Below are positions 32,648-40,985 of a DNA stretch of 42,231 bases, piece after piece. Made by a program: the position numbers and the translations under genes. Each line of letters starts with the position of its first letter. Position 1 is the stretch's first letter. The stretch is from Clostridia bacterium (GTDB lineage: Bacteria > Bacillota > Peptococcia > DRI-13 > SM3-B62). The stretch is taken from assembly GCA_018433675.1 (NCBI GenBank), contig JAHDQS010000001.1, positions 1 through 42,231 on the forward strand. Reading direction: 5' to 3'. The notes beneath the pieces are model-generated. The model was not told the DNA's origin, searched no databases, and saw only the letters and a list, made by a program, of their open reading frames with translations.

Positions 32648-33331
32648 TTACTCATACTTCTGTTTATAGTAATCAATCATAGTATTTGCGGAATATTCAA
32701 TATGATCCCAGATGAGCTGTTCGGACAGCTCGATATTTCCCGAGCTTATCGCCTCAACTATCTTGACATGATCCCAGTGACTGGCAACCTTCCTTCCCGG
32801 TAATGAAGTTACTATCATTCTCGGTCGAGACAACTGTTCGCGTAAATTATTGAGAGTAGCGAGAAGACGTTCGTTATTAGCCGCTTTAAATATTATATAA
32901 TGCAAATCAAGGTCAACCTCAACAGTTGATACGACATCATCATTCTCTAGCAGTTCTGCCTCTTTTTGCAGACACCTTTGCATTTCTTGTATCTCTTGGG
33001 GTGTAACCTTTTCGGCAGCTAATCCCGCGGCAAGAGATTCCAGCGCAGCTCTGATTTCATAAACTTCCTTAATGTCTTTAAGGGAGATTTCCGACACAAA
33101 AGCACCTTTTCTGGGAACTATCGTAACAAATCCTTCTAACTCAAGTCTGCGAATAGCCTCCCTAATCGGCGTTCTGCTCACTCCCATCTCTTCGCCGAGT
33201 TGTTTCTCCATCAAGCGTTCTCCAGGCTTGATTATCTCTTGTAAAATCGCCTGGCGTAACGCCTCAAATACGATTTCCCTCAAGGGCTTATACTGGTCCA
33301 GTTTAACTTCAATCCTCTTCCTCTCTGCCAT
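32648..33331 (-). CDS. GntR-family transcriptional regulator, FadR/FCD subfamily
   Basis: The 227-residue protein has an N-terminal winged helix-turn-helix (about 12-75; LGEEMGVSRTPIREAIRRLELEGFV) and a C-terminal FCD ligand-binding domain (about 85-220) with candidate metal ligands in DLDLHYIIF, HWDHVKIVEA and IWDHIEYS. Such regulators bind small carboxylates or metals. The target is unknown. The start is ATG 33331 with AAGGAGG, nine codons inside the longest frame; it overlaps the end of ispE by 23 bases. Confidence 0.9.
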   Translation of the reverse strand: MAERKRIEVKLDQYKPLREIVFEALRQAILQEIIKPGERLMEKQLGEEMGVSRTPIREAIRRLELEGFVTIVPRKGAFVSEISLKDIKEVYEIRAALESLAAGLAAEKVTPQEIQEMQRCLQKEAELLENDDVVSTVEVDLDLHYIIFKAANNERLLATLNNLREQLSRPRMIVTSLPGRKVASHWDHVKIVEAISSGNIELSEQLIWDHIEYSANTMIDYYKQKYE

Positions 33332-34220
33332 GAACAAACCTCCTTTTCTGCATTTCAACGTCCTCCGGTAAATTCGTTCTTGTGACTATAACATCCCTTC
33401 CAGCTTTTGCACAGCACAGCGCAGCCGCTTTTGCGTCATCTTCATCGTCCATAAACATCAGCAGTGTAGGCCCGCTCCCCGACATCATCACCCTTTTTGC
33501 GCCCAGCGGAAGAAGTTCCTCAACCAATTTCTGCAAGTCAGGATATAAAGCAAAAGTAGAGTATTCCAGTACATTTCCCATCGCCTGATACAACAACTCA
33601 GTATCTGCTTCTTCGATTGCCCTCAGGGCTTCCTTTGTATCCGGTCTCTCTGTTATTGTAACATTTTTGAGGTTTTCGTAAACCTCTTTCGTTGCCACGC
33701 CAAAGAACGGCTTAACAAGCACCAGCCACAGCAGCGGGCATGGGACAATATCCGTCAACCTTTCTCCCCTACCCTCCGCCAGAGCAGTACGGGGAAAGAG
33801 GCAAAAGGGAACATCGCTGCCTAAGCGAAGGGCAATCTCCCGCAAGCGGTCTTTTGTCAATCTTAAATCATACAACTCATTAACCCCAAGAATAACTGCC
33901 GCCGCATCGGCACTTCCTCCCCCCAGGCCGGCAGCCACGGGTATTCTCTTTTCCAAAGTGATCCTTAACCCCTTTATCTGCGGATGATGCAGAAGCATAA
34001 GCTCTGCAGCCCTATAGGCTAGGTTGTGCCTGTCCTCTCCCAGCCCGGGAACGTCACATGACAATCGAATACCGTCGTCACAGCTTTCAAGTGTTACTAT
34101 GTCATACAGATTTATGCCCTGCATAATCATTTTCACATCATGGTACCCATCCGCTCTTTTTTCCAAAACATCCAGAGTAAGATTTATTTTAGCGTAAGCC
34201 TTTAAAGTAATACTTTTCAT
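33309..34220 (-). CDS. ispE: 4-diphosphocytidyl-2-C-methyl-D-erythritol kinase
   Basis: IspE is the GHMP kinase of the non-mevalonate isoprenoid pathway. The opening SITLKAYAKINLTLDV holds the substrate-binding motif, and PVAAGLGGGSADAAAVI (near residue 88) the ATP-binding loop; MMSGSGPTLLMF near 240 is GHMP motif 3. Length of 303 is slightly above the usual 285-290. Start is ATG 34220 with GGCGG about 8 bases away, rather than the longer frame from 34235. It follows trkH by 27 bases. Confidence 0.95.
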   Translation of the reverse strand: MKSITLKAYAKINLTLDVLEKRADGYHDVKMIMQGINLYDIVTLESCDDGIRLSCDVPGLGEDRHNLAYRAAELMLLHHPQIKGLRITLEKRIPVAAGLGGGSADAAAVILGVNELYDLRLTKDRLREIALRLGSDVPFCLFPRTALAEGRGERLTDIVPCPLLWLVLVKPFFGVATKEVYENLKNVTITERPDTKEALRAIEEADTELLYQAMGNVLEYSTFALYPDLQKLVEELLPLGAKRVMMSGSGPTLLMFMDDEDDAKAAALCCAKAGRDVIVTRTNLPEDVEMQKRRFVHGREEED

Positions 34221-34247
34221 GTGTTTAACCGCCAACTTCGCCTATTT

Positions 34248-35696
34248 CTACTTTTTCCAAGTAGAGGGGATCAACAACACTAGTACCGTGTATAACTCGA
34301 GGCGTCCTAAAAGCATCAAAAACGAAAGATAATATTTCCCCCATGCCGGCATAAAAGCGTAATTTTTGGTCGGCCCCACCAGTTCCAAGCCAGGTCCGAT
34401 ATTACCCAAAGTCGCCGCAACGGAGGTAAACGCCGAAACAATATCGATCTTCGCTAAGGTCATTATCACCGTACTGATACAGGTTATTACAACGTAAATG
34501 AAAAAAAACGAAAGCACATTAACAACCACGTTATTGCTGACGGGCTTTCCGTCAATCATCGAATTAAGTACGGCTCGAGGATGCATAGCCCTTGTGATTT
34601 CCAGCTTGCTTTGTTTCAACAGTATTAATATGCGTCCCACCTTGATAGCGCCACCGGTAGACCCCGCGCACCCTCCGACAAACATCAGCGCCACTAACAG
34701 AACTTTCACAAAGGGCCCCCAGCTGTCAAAATCCGCTGTCGCATAACCTGTTGTAGTCATGATTGATGTCACCTGAAAACTCGCCTGTCTTAAGGTTTCT
34801 GCAAAAGGTTGTCCCACAGCTGTGCTTATATTCAAAAAAACTAAAATTATTGCCGCCAAAATCAGAAATGCATACAACCTAAATTCACTATTTCGCCAAA
34901 AGTTTTTCAAACTCCTGCCGCTAAAGGCTTGATAATGCAAGGCAAAATTCACCCCTGCCAAGAACATGAAAAGAATTATCACCCACTGGATAGCGGGACT
35001 GGCATAATGTCCGATACTGGCATTCTTAGTGGAAAATCCTCCCGTCGCTAAGGTCCCGAAGGTATGGCACAAAGCATCAAAAAGATTCATACCGAAAAGC
35101 CAAAGCAACAGTGTCTCAGCCACTGTAAAGGCTAAATAAACCAACCACAATGTTTTGGCCGAATCACTGATGCGCGGTTTTATCTTTTCGGCCACAGGCC
35201 CGGGAGACTCGGCTTTAAACATTTGCAAGCCTCCCACTCCCAACGACGAAAGAACGGCCACAAACATCACAATGATTCCCATTCCTCCCAGCCAATGAGT
35301 TAAGCTACGCCAGAAAAGAACCCCGTGAGGCAGTACTTCAATATCGGTAAGCACGCTGGCCCCGGTTGTAGTGAAACCGGACATCGTCTCGAAAAAGGCA
35401 TCTGCAAACGACGTAAAAGTACCGGAAATAAGAAAAGGAACAGCTCCGAAAGCTGAAGCTAAAAGCCAACTCACCGTTACAATGGCATACGCCTCTTTAT
35501 AGCGGATACTTCCCTTAATATCATTGAGCCTGTATAACACAGCCCCTACCAATACTGTTAGTGTACCTGTTATAAGAAAAGCAGACCAATCGGCATCCCC
35601 GTAATACAACGACCACAACAAGGGTAAAAACATTGCGACCCCTATCAGCATCAACATTATTCCTAAAGCTCCAACAACTTTGCGGTAATTCATCAT
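34248..35696 (-). CDS. trkH: TrkH-family potassium uptake protein
   Basis: TrkH is the membrane pore of the Trk/Ktr potassium uptake system. The 482-residue protein has the TrkH pattern of four M1-P-M2 repeats; ETMSGFTTTGASVL, THTFGTLATGGFST (in CHTFGTLATGGFST), TSIMTTTGYATAD and AATLGNIGPGLELVG are the four selectivity-filter loops with the conserved glycines. Tandem ATGs (35696, 35693) have AAAGGAG. It follows trkA by 9 bases, forming the pore and gating pair in one operon. Confidence 0.95.
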   Translation of the reverse strand: MMNYRKVVGALGIMLMLIGVAMFLPLLWSLYYGDADWSAFLITGTLTVLVGAVLYRLNDIKGSIRYKEAYAIVTVSWLLASAFGAVPFLISGTFTSFADAFFETMSGFTTTGASVLTDIEVLPHGVLFWRSLTHWLGGMGIIVMFVAVLSSLGVGGLQMFKAESPGPVAEKIKPRISDSAKTLWLVYLAFTVAETLLLWLFGMNLFDALCHTFGTLATGGFSTKNASIGHYASPAIQWVIILFMFLAGVNFALHYQAFSGRSLKNFWRNSEFRLYAFLILAAIILVFLNISTAVGQPFAETLRQASFQVTSIMTTTGYATADFDSWGPFVKVLLVALMFVGGCAGSTGGAIKVGRILILLKQSKLEITRAMHPRAVLNSMIDGKPVSNNVVVNVLSFFFIYVVITCISTVIMTLAKIDIVSAFTSVAATLGNIGPGLELVGPTKNYAFMPAWGKYYLSFLMLLGRLELYTVLVLLIPSTWKK

Positions 35697-35705
35697 AAGG
35701 CTCCT

Positions 35706-37049
35706 TTATACTTTGAAAAAATCCATTACTGAAGCAATTTTTTGAGGCAGTGCAAATACAACTACGGTATCACCCGACATGAAAATATCTTCACCGCTGG
35801 GAATAATGACCTGGTTTTTTCGATAGATAGTGCCGACTATGGCACCCTTAGGGAAATTAAGATTCTTTAATTTCTTATTGGCTATTTTAGAGTCCTTCGG
35901 CACAATTAACTCGATCAATTCGGCGCTCTCCTGACTCAATAGAGTCACGGAAAGGACATTACTATTGCGATTAATAAACCTTAAAATGGCATTGGCTATC
36001 AATGTGCGGGGACTGATGCCAACATCTATTCCCACGTCTTCCATCAAGCTTATATAGTCCGAACGTCTGACCTGGGCAATTATCTTCTTTGCTCCCAGAT
36101 GCTTGACGATCAAACTGACCAACAGATTTAGCTTGTCATCGTCCGTTAAGCATACAAAGGCATCAACATCACTGACGCCTTCAGCTTTGAGAAAATCAAT
36201 ATCCGTGGCATCGCCGTGAAGGATTAAGGTGTTTTTCAAGCTGTTGCAAATATCCACACAGCGTTTATATTCTTTTTCTATTATCTTAACGGAATACTTT
36301 CTTTGCTCCAAGATCCTAGCTAAATGATATCCTGCAAAACCGCCACCCAGTATCATCACCCGCTCCGCCTTTTTGCGTTCTGTTCCCAGCAGCTTCTCAA
36401 TACGCACCATTTCCTTTGTCTTACCCAAAAGAAAAATGATATCGTTTGGTAACAGGCGATCGTCGCCACGGGGTATGAGTATTTGTCCGTTCCGGAAAAT
36501 GGCAACAATTACAAAGGGAGATTGGTAATTTATTTCCTTCAAGCATTTATTGGCCACAGGAGCCTGAGCGGGTATCTTCAATTCTAACATTTGAACCATT
36601 CCCTGTGCATAGTACACCACGTCCAGGGCTTCCGGCACATCTATCAGATTCGCTATTTCCTTAGCTATTACAAGCTCAGGGTTTATCATCAGGTCTATGC
36701 CGTTAAAAATGCTTTTGCCCTCACTTTTATTATCTTCGATATATTCGGGATTGCGTACCCTGGCAATGGTCTTTTCCACCCCAAAGTTTTTGGCGAGCAT
36801 ACACGCAATTATATTTATCTCGTCTACCCCTGTGACAGCTACCAGCAGGTCGGTTTCCGCAATACCGGCCTCCTGCAAAGAACCGGCACTGGCACCATTT
36901 GCTATAATCACTTGCACATCAAGGTTTTCTTGTAAGTTTTGTACCCTGTCTTCATCTTTCTCTATCACTACTACGTCATTTTTTTCTTGAACGAGCAGTT
37001 TGGCAATATTAAATCCGATTTTGCCTGCACCGATAATTATCGCACGCAT
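35706..37049 (-). CDS. trkA: Trk system potassium uptake protein TrkA
   Basis: TrkA is the cytosolic nucleotide-binding regulator of TrkH. The 447-residue protein holds two RCK units: Rossmann folds start at IIIGAGKIGFNIAKLL (residue 4) and ILGGGFAGYHLARIL (near 231), each followed by an RCK_C domain (about 140-220 and 365-445). The NAD-binding GxGxxG is present in the first and altered to GGGFAG in the second. Start ATG has GAGGGG. Promoter at 37106-37134. Confidence 0.95.
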   Translation of the reverse strand: MRAIIIGAGKIGFNIAKLLVQEKNDVVVIEKDEDRVQNLQENLDVQVIIANGASAGSLQEAGIAETDLLVAVTGVDEINIIACMLAKNFGVEKTIARVRNPEYIEDNKSEGKSIFNGIDLMINPELVIAKEIANLIDVPEALDVVYYAQGMVQMLELKIPAQAPVANKCLKEINYQSPFVIVAIFRNGQILIPRGDDRLLPNDIIFLLGKTKEMVRIEKLLGTERKKAERVMILGGGFAGYHLARILEQRKYSVKIIEKEYKRCVDICNSLKNTLILHGDATDIDFLKAEGVSDVDAFVCLTDDDKLNLLVSLIVKHLGAKKIIAQVRRSDYISLMEDVGIDVGISPRTLIANAILRFINRNSNVLSVTLLSQESAELIELIVPKDSKIANKKLKNLNFPKGAIVGTIYRKNQVIIPSGEDIFMSGDTVVVFALPQKIASVMDFFKV

Positions 37050-37105
37050 ACTGAAATTCCCCTCTCAAGCTGTGCTTATTCTTTCATTAGAACTTATTCC
37101 TGTCT

Positions 37106-37134
37106 ATAGTACATTTACCTTGTCAAGGAGTCAA
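37106..37134 (-). promoter_or_regulatory. Sigma-A promoter of trkA-trkH
   Basis: On the minus strand TTGACT (+ 37129-37134) and TACTAT (37106-37111) are 17 bases apart, about 57 bases before the trkA start. Confidence 0.6.
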
Positions 37135-37167
37135 TGGATTTTAACTTATTTATCTAAAACCACTGGT

Positions 37168-37196
37168 TTTACAATACTACAATAAAGGGGTATAAT
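37168..37196 (+). promoter_or_regulatory. Sigma-A promoter of clcA
   Basis: TTTACA (37168-37173) and a perfect TATAAT (37191-37196) are 17 bases apart, about 45 bases before the chosen start. The promoter is divergent from that of trkA. Confidence 0.75.
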
Positions 37197-37240
37197 CAAT
37201 CTTGTGCTCATTTCTATTAACTATGATTGGTGAAAAAATT

Positions 37241-38809
37241 ATGAAAAGCTTAACATCTAACATTTTAGAAAATTGGATGCATCTGAGATTAAGGCTCGTT
37301 TTTGAGGGAATTCTCGTCGGACTTGTTGCCGGCATTGTGTCGGTTTTATACAGAGTAATGCTGAACCATGCAGAAGATATCAGGGATGCCGTTTACTCCA
37401 ATATGACGAATGCAAATTTTTCTTCTATTGCTCTTTTATTCCTTAGCCTATTGGTTATCGGCCTCATCCTCGGTTTCCTTGCCAGAAAAGAACCCTTGAT
37501 TAGCGGGAGCGGTATTCCTCAAGTCAAAGGACAACTGGCAGGAAAATTACACGTCAACTGGCTGAGCATAGTGATCAATAAGTTTATCGGCGGGGTTTTA
37601 GCCATCGGTGCCGGTCTTTCCCTTGGTCGTGAAGGGCCTTCGGTGCAGTTGGGTGCAGCTATCGGACAAGGGGCTGCCGCCTCCCTGGGAAGACACAAAC
37701 TGGAAAGCAAGTATCTGATAACAAGCGGAGCAAGCGCCGGGTTGGCAGCCGCTTTCAATGCACCACTGGCAGGCGTTATTTTTGCCCTGGAGGAAATGCA
37801 CAAAAACTTTTCCCCCATCGTTTTAACAGCGGCCATGGCCTCTTCCCTCACAGCCGATTTCGTCTGCCAAAACTTCTTTGGCCAGACCCCTGTTTTTACC
37901 TTTAAAACACTTTCCCTGCTTCCTCTGAAGTATTATCCTTACCTTCTTCTTTTGGGAATAGTAACAGGACTTTTTGGAATTCTTTTCAACCGTTGCCTGT
38001 TTAAATCGCTTGAAATATTTGACAAACTTGCCTTGCCACCTATCTTAAAGCCTGTTATCCCTCTATTCATCGCCGGTCTGTTAGGCTTCTGGCTTCCCGA
38101 GACCCTGGGGGGGGGTCATCACCTCATCGGCACTTTGGTCTCACAAAATAGGGCGCTCACAACTCTTTTGATATTGGTGGTTGTCAAGTTTGTTTTCACC
38201 ATGATCAGCTACGGCTCTGGGGTCCCGGGCGGTATCTTTCTACCCCTGTTAGTAATCGGAGCTTTGATCGGAAATATCTTCGGAACCCTAACTGTTAATA
38301 TCTTCGGCTTAGATCCCTCGTATCTTCCAAACTTTATCGTCCTCGCAATGGCCGCCTATTTCACCGCTATTGTCAAAGCACCCATAACCGGAAGCATCTT
38401 GATTACAGAAATGACAGGCTCCTTCAGTCACCTATTATCTATGGCTACCGTTTCTATGATAGCTTACGTTATCACTGACCTGTTTGATTCGAAACCAGTT
38501 TACGATACCCTCATGGACAAATTGCTGCAATCTGACAAAATCGTTAAAGTATCAACGGATAATAAGAAAAAGGTCATTATTGAAGCTGCTGTATGCATGG
38601 GCTCACAAATCGACCAGAAGAGCATCAAAGAAATTACGTGGCCTAAGGACTGTTTACTGGTTGGTATCATGCGAGGCGAAAAGGAAATTATACCTAAAGG
38701 CAACACTCAACTCCAAGTCGGGGATTTCTTAATAGTTTTGACTAACGAGGACATCGAGGAACAAACAAGGAATCTCTTGCACTGGCTAGCCTGCGAAGGA
38801 TCCTCTTGA
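37241..38809 (+). CDS. clcA: ClC-type chloride/proton antiporter with RCK_C tail
   Basis: The protein of about 522 residues has the ClC membrane domain (about 15-425) with anion-site motifs GSGIPQ (about 89-94), GREGPSVQ with the gating Glu131, and GSGVPGGIFLP; the proton-path pair EE at about 184-185 (ALEEMHKNF) is present, so H+/Cl- exchange rather than a simple channel is expected. A C-terminal RCK_C (TrkA-C) domain at about 440-520 is fused, suggesting ligand control. Start is ATG 37241 with GGTG at 8 bases; the longer frame from 37202 lacks a binding site. It is divergent from trkA, and its end faces the PAS gene 20 bases away. Confidence 0.92.
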   Translation: MKSLTSNILENWMHLRLRLVFEGILVGLVAGIVSVLYRVMLNHAEDIRDAVYSNMTNANFSSIALLFLSLLVIGLILGFLARKEPLISGSGIPQVKGQLAGKLHVNWLSIVINKFIGGVLAIGAGLSLGREGPSVQLGAAIGQGAAASLGRHKLESKYLITSGASAGLAAAFNAPLAGVIFALEEMHKNFSPIVLTAAMASSLTADFVCQNFFGQTPVFTFKTLSLLPLKYYPYLLLLGIVTGLFGILFNRCLFKSLEIFDKLALPPILKPVIPLFIAGLLGFWLPETLGGGHHLIGTLVSQNRALTTLLILVVVKFVFTMISYGSGVPGGIFLPLLVIGALIGNIFGTLTVNIFGLDPSYLPNFIVLAMAAYFTAIVKAPITGSILITEMTGSFSHLLSMATVSMIAYVITDLFDSKPVYDTLMDKLLQSDKIVKVSTDNKKKVIIEAAVCMGSQIDQKSIKEITWPKDCLLVGIMRGEKEIIPKGNTQLQVGDFLIVLTNEDIEEQTRNLLHWLACEGSS

Positions 38810-38828
38810 TTTTTACTGTTGATTTCTC

Positions 38829-39527
38829 TCAGAGTTTGCTGCGTAATACAACCAGGAAATACCTCCTGTTATCGCAAACAAAAGCTTCAACATCAAGAAT
38901 GCCGGGCTTCCTTTCCCCATTCTTGTCACACCACAAAATTGCCTGCTCCCTGATAGCGGCGTTTTCAAAAGCAAGTCCCTTCAAGGATATAGTACGACCT
39001 TCCTGGTACGACTCCAGAATTCCAATGTCATCAAGACAATGTCCCACAATCTCCTCTTTTTTATAAGCAGTCATTTCCAACCAGGCATCGTTAACATCCG
39101 CTATCTCACAAAATGGAAAAACAAGAATTGCTGCAGACAGAGGATGATGTCCAAAAGCTATCTGCCGCAAATTCTTTTCTTTTCCTTCCGCTTTCTTCGC
39201 AGTTATGTCAAAATAGTAGAGGTAAATACTCTGCTCCACAGGCTGAATGATTACTTGATACCACCTGTTAAAAGCCGGAAAAAATGACTCTGTCAGACAT
39301 TCCCTTTGCTCATGATGTAACAGTTTAAGTTCTCTTTGTAAAAAGGAATTCATGGTTTGTGCCAAAGCATACCAAATCTTTTTGCCGATAACCTGTTCCT
39401 TTCTTTTGGAAATTATCCTTTCTGCCCTTTTGTTTATGCCAATTATTTCCCCATCGGCATTGACTTCAATGCGTGCAACAGGCACTTCATAGTCGTGATT
39501 GATCATGGTATCCTCAAAGCTTTTCAT
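38829..39527 (-). CDS. Protein with two PAS domains and no output domain
   Basis: The product of about 232 residues appears to hold two PAS-type folds (about 10-110 and 115-232; ARIEVNADGEIIGINKRAERI and EIADVNDAWLEMTAYKKEEIVG). There is no kinase, GGDEF or HTH domain after them, and no membrane segment. The gene may encode a sensory partner of another protein, or the end of a lost larger protein, but the stop is natural and there is a good start: ATG 39527 with GGGAG. It is convergent with clcA. Ligand and partner unknown. Confidence 0.7.
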   Translation of the reverse strand: MKSFEDTMINHDYEVPVARIEVNADGEIIGINKRAERIISKRKEQVIGKKIWYALAQTMNSFLQRELKLLHHEQRECLTESFFPAFNRWYQVIIQPVEQSIYLYYFDITAKKAEGKEKNLRQIAFGHHPLSAAILVFPFCEIADVNDAWLEMTAYKKEEIVGHCLDDIGILESYQEGRTISLKGLAFENAAIREQAILWCDKNGERKPGILDVEAFVCDNRRYFLVVLRSKL

Positions 39528-39656
39528 AACCCGTCTCCCAAGTCTGATTTGCATATTAAGCCATTTTCTCGCACCTTCTAGTAAGTATTTCTCTGTAATC
39601 TATCATAATCCTTTTGATTTAACGGTGTTTTTCGATAATATAATTCTATTCGATAT

Positions 39657-40895
39657 CTAATCTTCCAGTTGCTCAAATAGCTTCAGGTAGTTCAATAGAT
39701 GGCTGGTAATGAGAAATTTGGCTCGCACCTTTTCTCTGCCGGCCTCTCCTATTTCAACCGCCAAAGCCATGTTTCTTAACAGGGTGAGGATCCGTACGGC
39801 ACATTCCTCTACAGTATCTGCCAGGTAACCATTAATACCGTCGTCAATCTGCAGCTTAATTCCTCCCGCCCGCCCGCCAATAACGGGAACTCCTTTCCAC
39901 ATACCTTCGGCCACTGTGAGCCCGAAGCCTTCTTTGATCGATTTTTGCAAAATAACGTCAGATGCTGTTTGAAAAGCGTTGACCTCCAGGTCGGATACAC
40001 CGTTAAAGTTTGTAATGACCTCTATGTCATAGTCTTCGCCAGCTCTTCTTAGCGTCCGATAAAGATATTCCCAGCCTTCGGGATCGTCGCTGGCCATGGA
40101 ACCAATCAAAGCCAGCTGAACACTGGGATATTCTTTTTTTACAATTTTATAGGCTTCAATGACGCCAAGGGGATCCTTCCAGGGATCAAATCTTGAAACT
40201 TGCGATATTAACGGTCTATTCACATCGATTCCAAACCGGCTGATAATCTCTTTAGCCTCTTCTTCTGCCAAGGGGATATTTTTCTTGGAAAGCGGATCAA
40301 TGGACGGAGTTATTATCGCAACATTGCTTAACACCGCCTTCTCATAAATAAACTCCTCCATCGTAAAAACACAGGCCTCATACTTTTTAATAAAGCCCGA
40401 TAAAAAACTCCAGTATTCCTCATTCGGTGCCGACGTATCAATATGACAGCGCCAGATCCATTTTGCTTTGCGGCTCTTTGGTATATAATCAATCATCGCC
40501 GCCGGCTGCGGGTCGTGTACAATGATGTAATCGTATTCTTCGTCCGCAAAGTCCTCGGCATTTTTATTGTTATACTTTAAATATATTTCCTTTTCCTTTG
40601 CTGTCAGCTCGTGTTCCATCCCCTGCAGACAGTTATGCATCATCTTTGTGGCCTTATAAAATTCATCAATTCCTTCCATATTCCACCAGTCGATAACAAG
40701 CCCCGCACTACAGGCCAGGGGTACAAGTGAATGGAGGATTTCAGCCACTCCTCCGCCAAAAGAAGTGGCATTTATCATGGCAATTTTTTTGCCTTTATTT
40801 TTTTTTATGTAATACTCCATTTCAATCTCTGCGTCATGGTTGAGGAACTCGGAATACTGCCGATAATTTTTGACCCCTGTTTTTACTTTTCTCAT
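39657..40895 (-). CDS. treT: GT4 glycosyltransferase, trehalose synthase TreT type
   Basis: The 412-residue protein has a GT-B fold. The N-terminal half contains MINATSFGGGVAEILHSLVP, IIVHDPQPAAM and WRCHIDTSAPN, the pattern of TreT trehalose glycosyltransferases, and the C-terminal half has the nucleotide-sugar site SRFDPWKDP and the GT4 motif KEGFGLTVAEGMWKG. TreT forms trehalose from an NDP-glucose and glucose (reversible). Start ATG follows AGGAGAT. It diverges from treZ by 90 bases, consistent with a trehalose locus, which supports the assignment over other GT4 enzymes. Confidence 0.85.
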   Translation of the reverse strand: MRKVKTGVKNYRQYSEFLNHDAEIEMEYYIKKNKGKKIAMINATSFGGGVAEILHSLVPLACSAGLVIDWWNMEGIDEFYKATKMMHNCLQGMEHELTAKEKEIYLKYNNKNAEDFADEEYDYIIVHDPQPAAMIDYIPKSRKAKWIWRCHIDTSAPNEEYWSFLSGFIKKYEACVFTMEEFIYEKAVLSNVAIITPSIDPLSKKNIPLAEEEAKEIISRFGIDVNRPLISQVSRFDPWKDPLGVIEAYKIVKKEYPSVQLALIGSMASDDPEGWEYLYRTLRRAGEDYDIEVITNFNGVSDLEVNAFQTASDVILQKSIKEGFGLTVAEGMWKGVPVIGGRAGGIKLQIDDGINGYLADTVEECAVRILTLLRNMALAVEIGEAGREKVRAKFLITSHLLNYLKLFEQLED

Positions 40896-40985
40896 TTGAC
40901 ATCTCCTAATATCCTTAATAATTGTCTTCTTGACTAAGATTCGTCAAAAAACCATATTCTATTCTTTAAGAAGGGAGGAAGGTTT

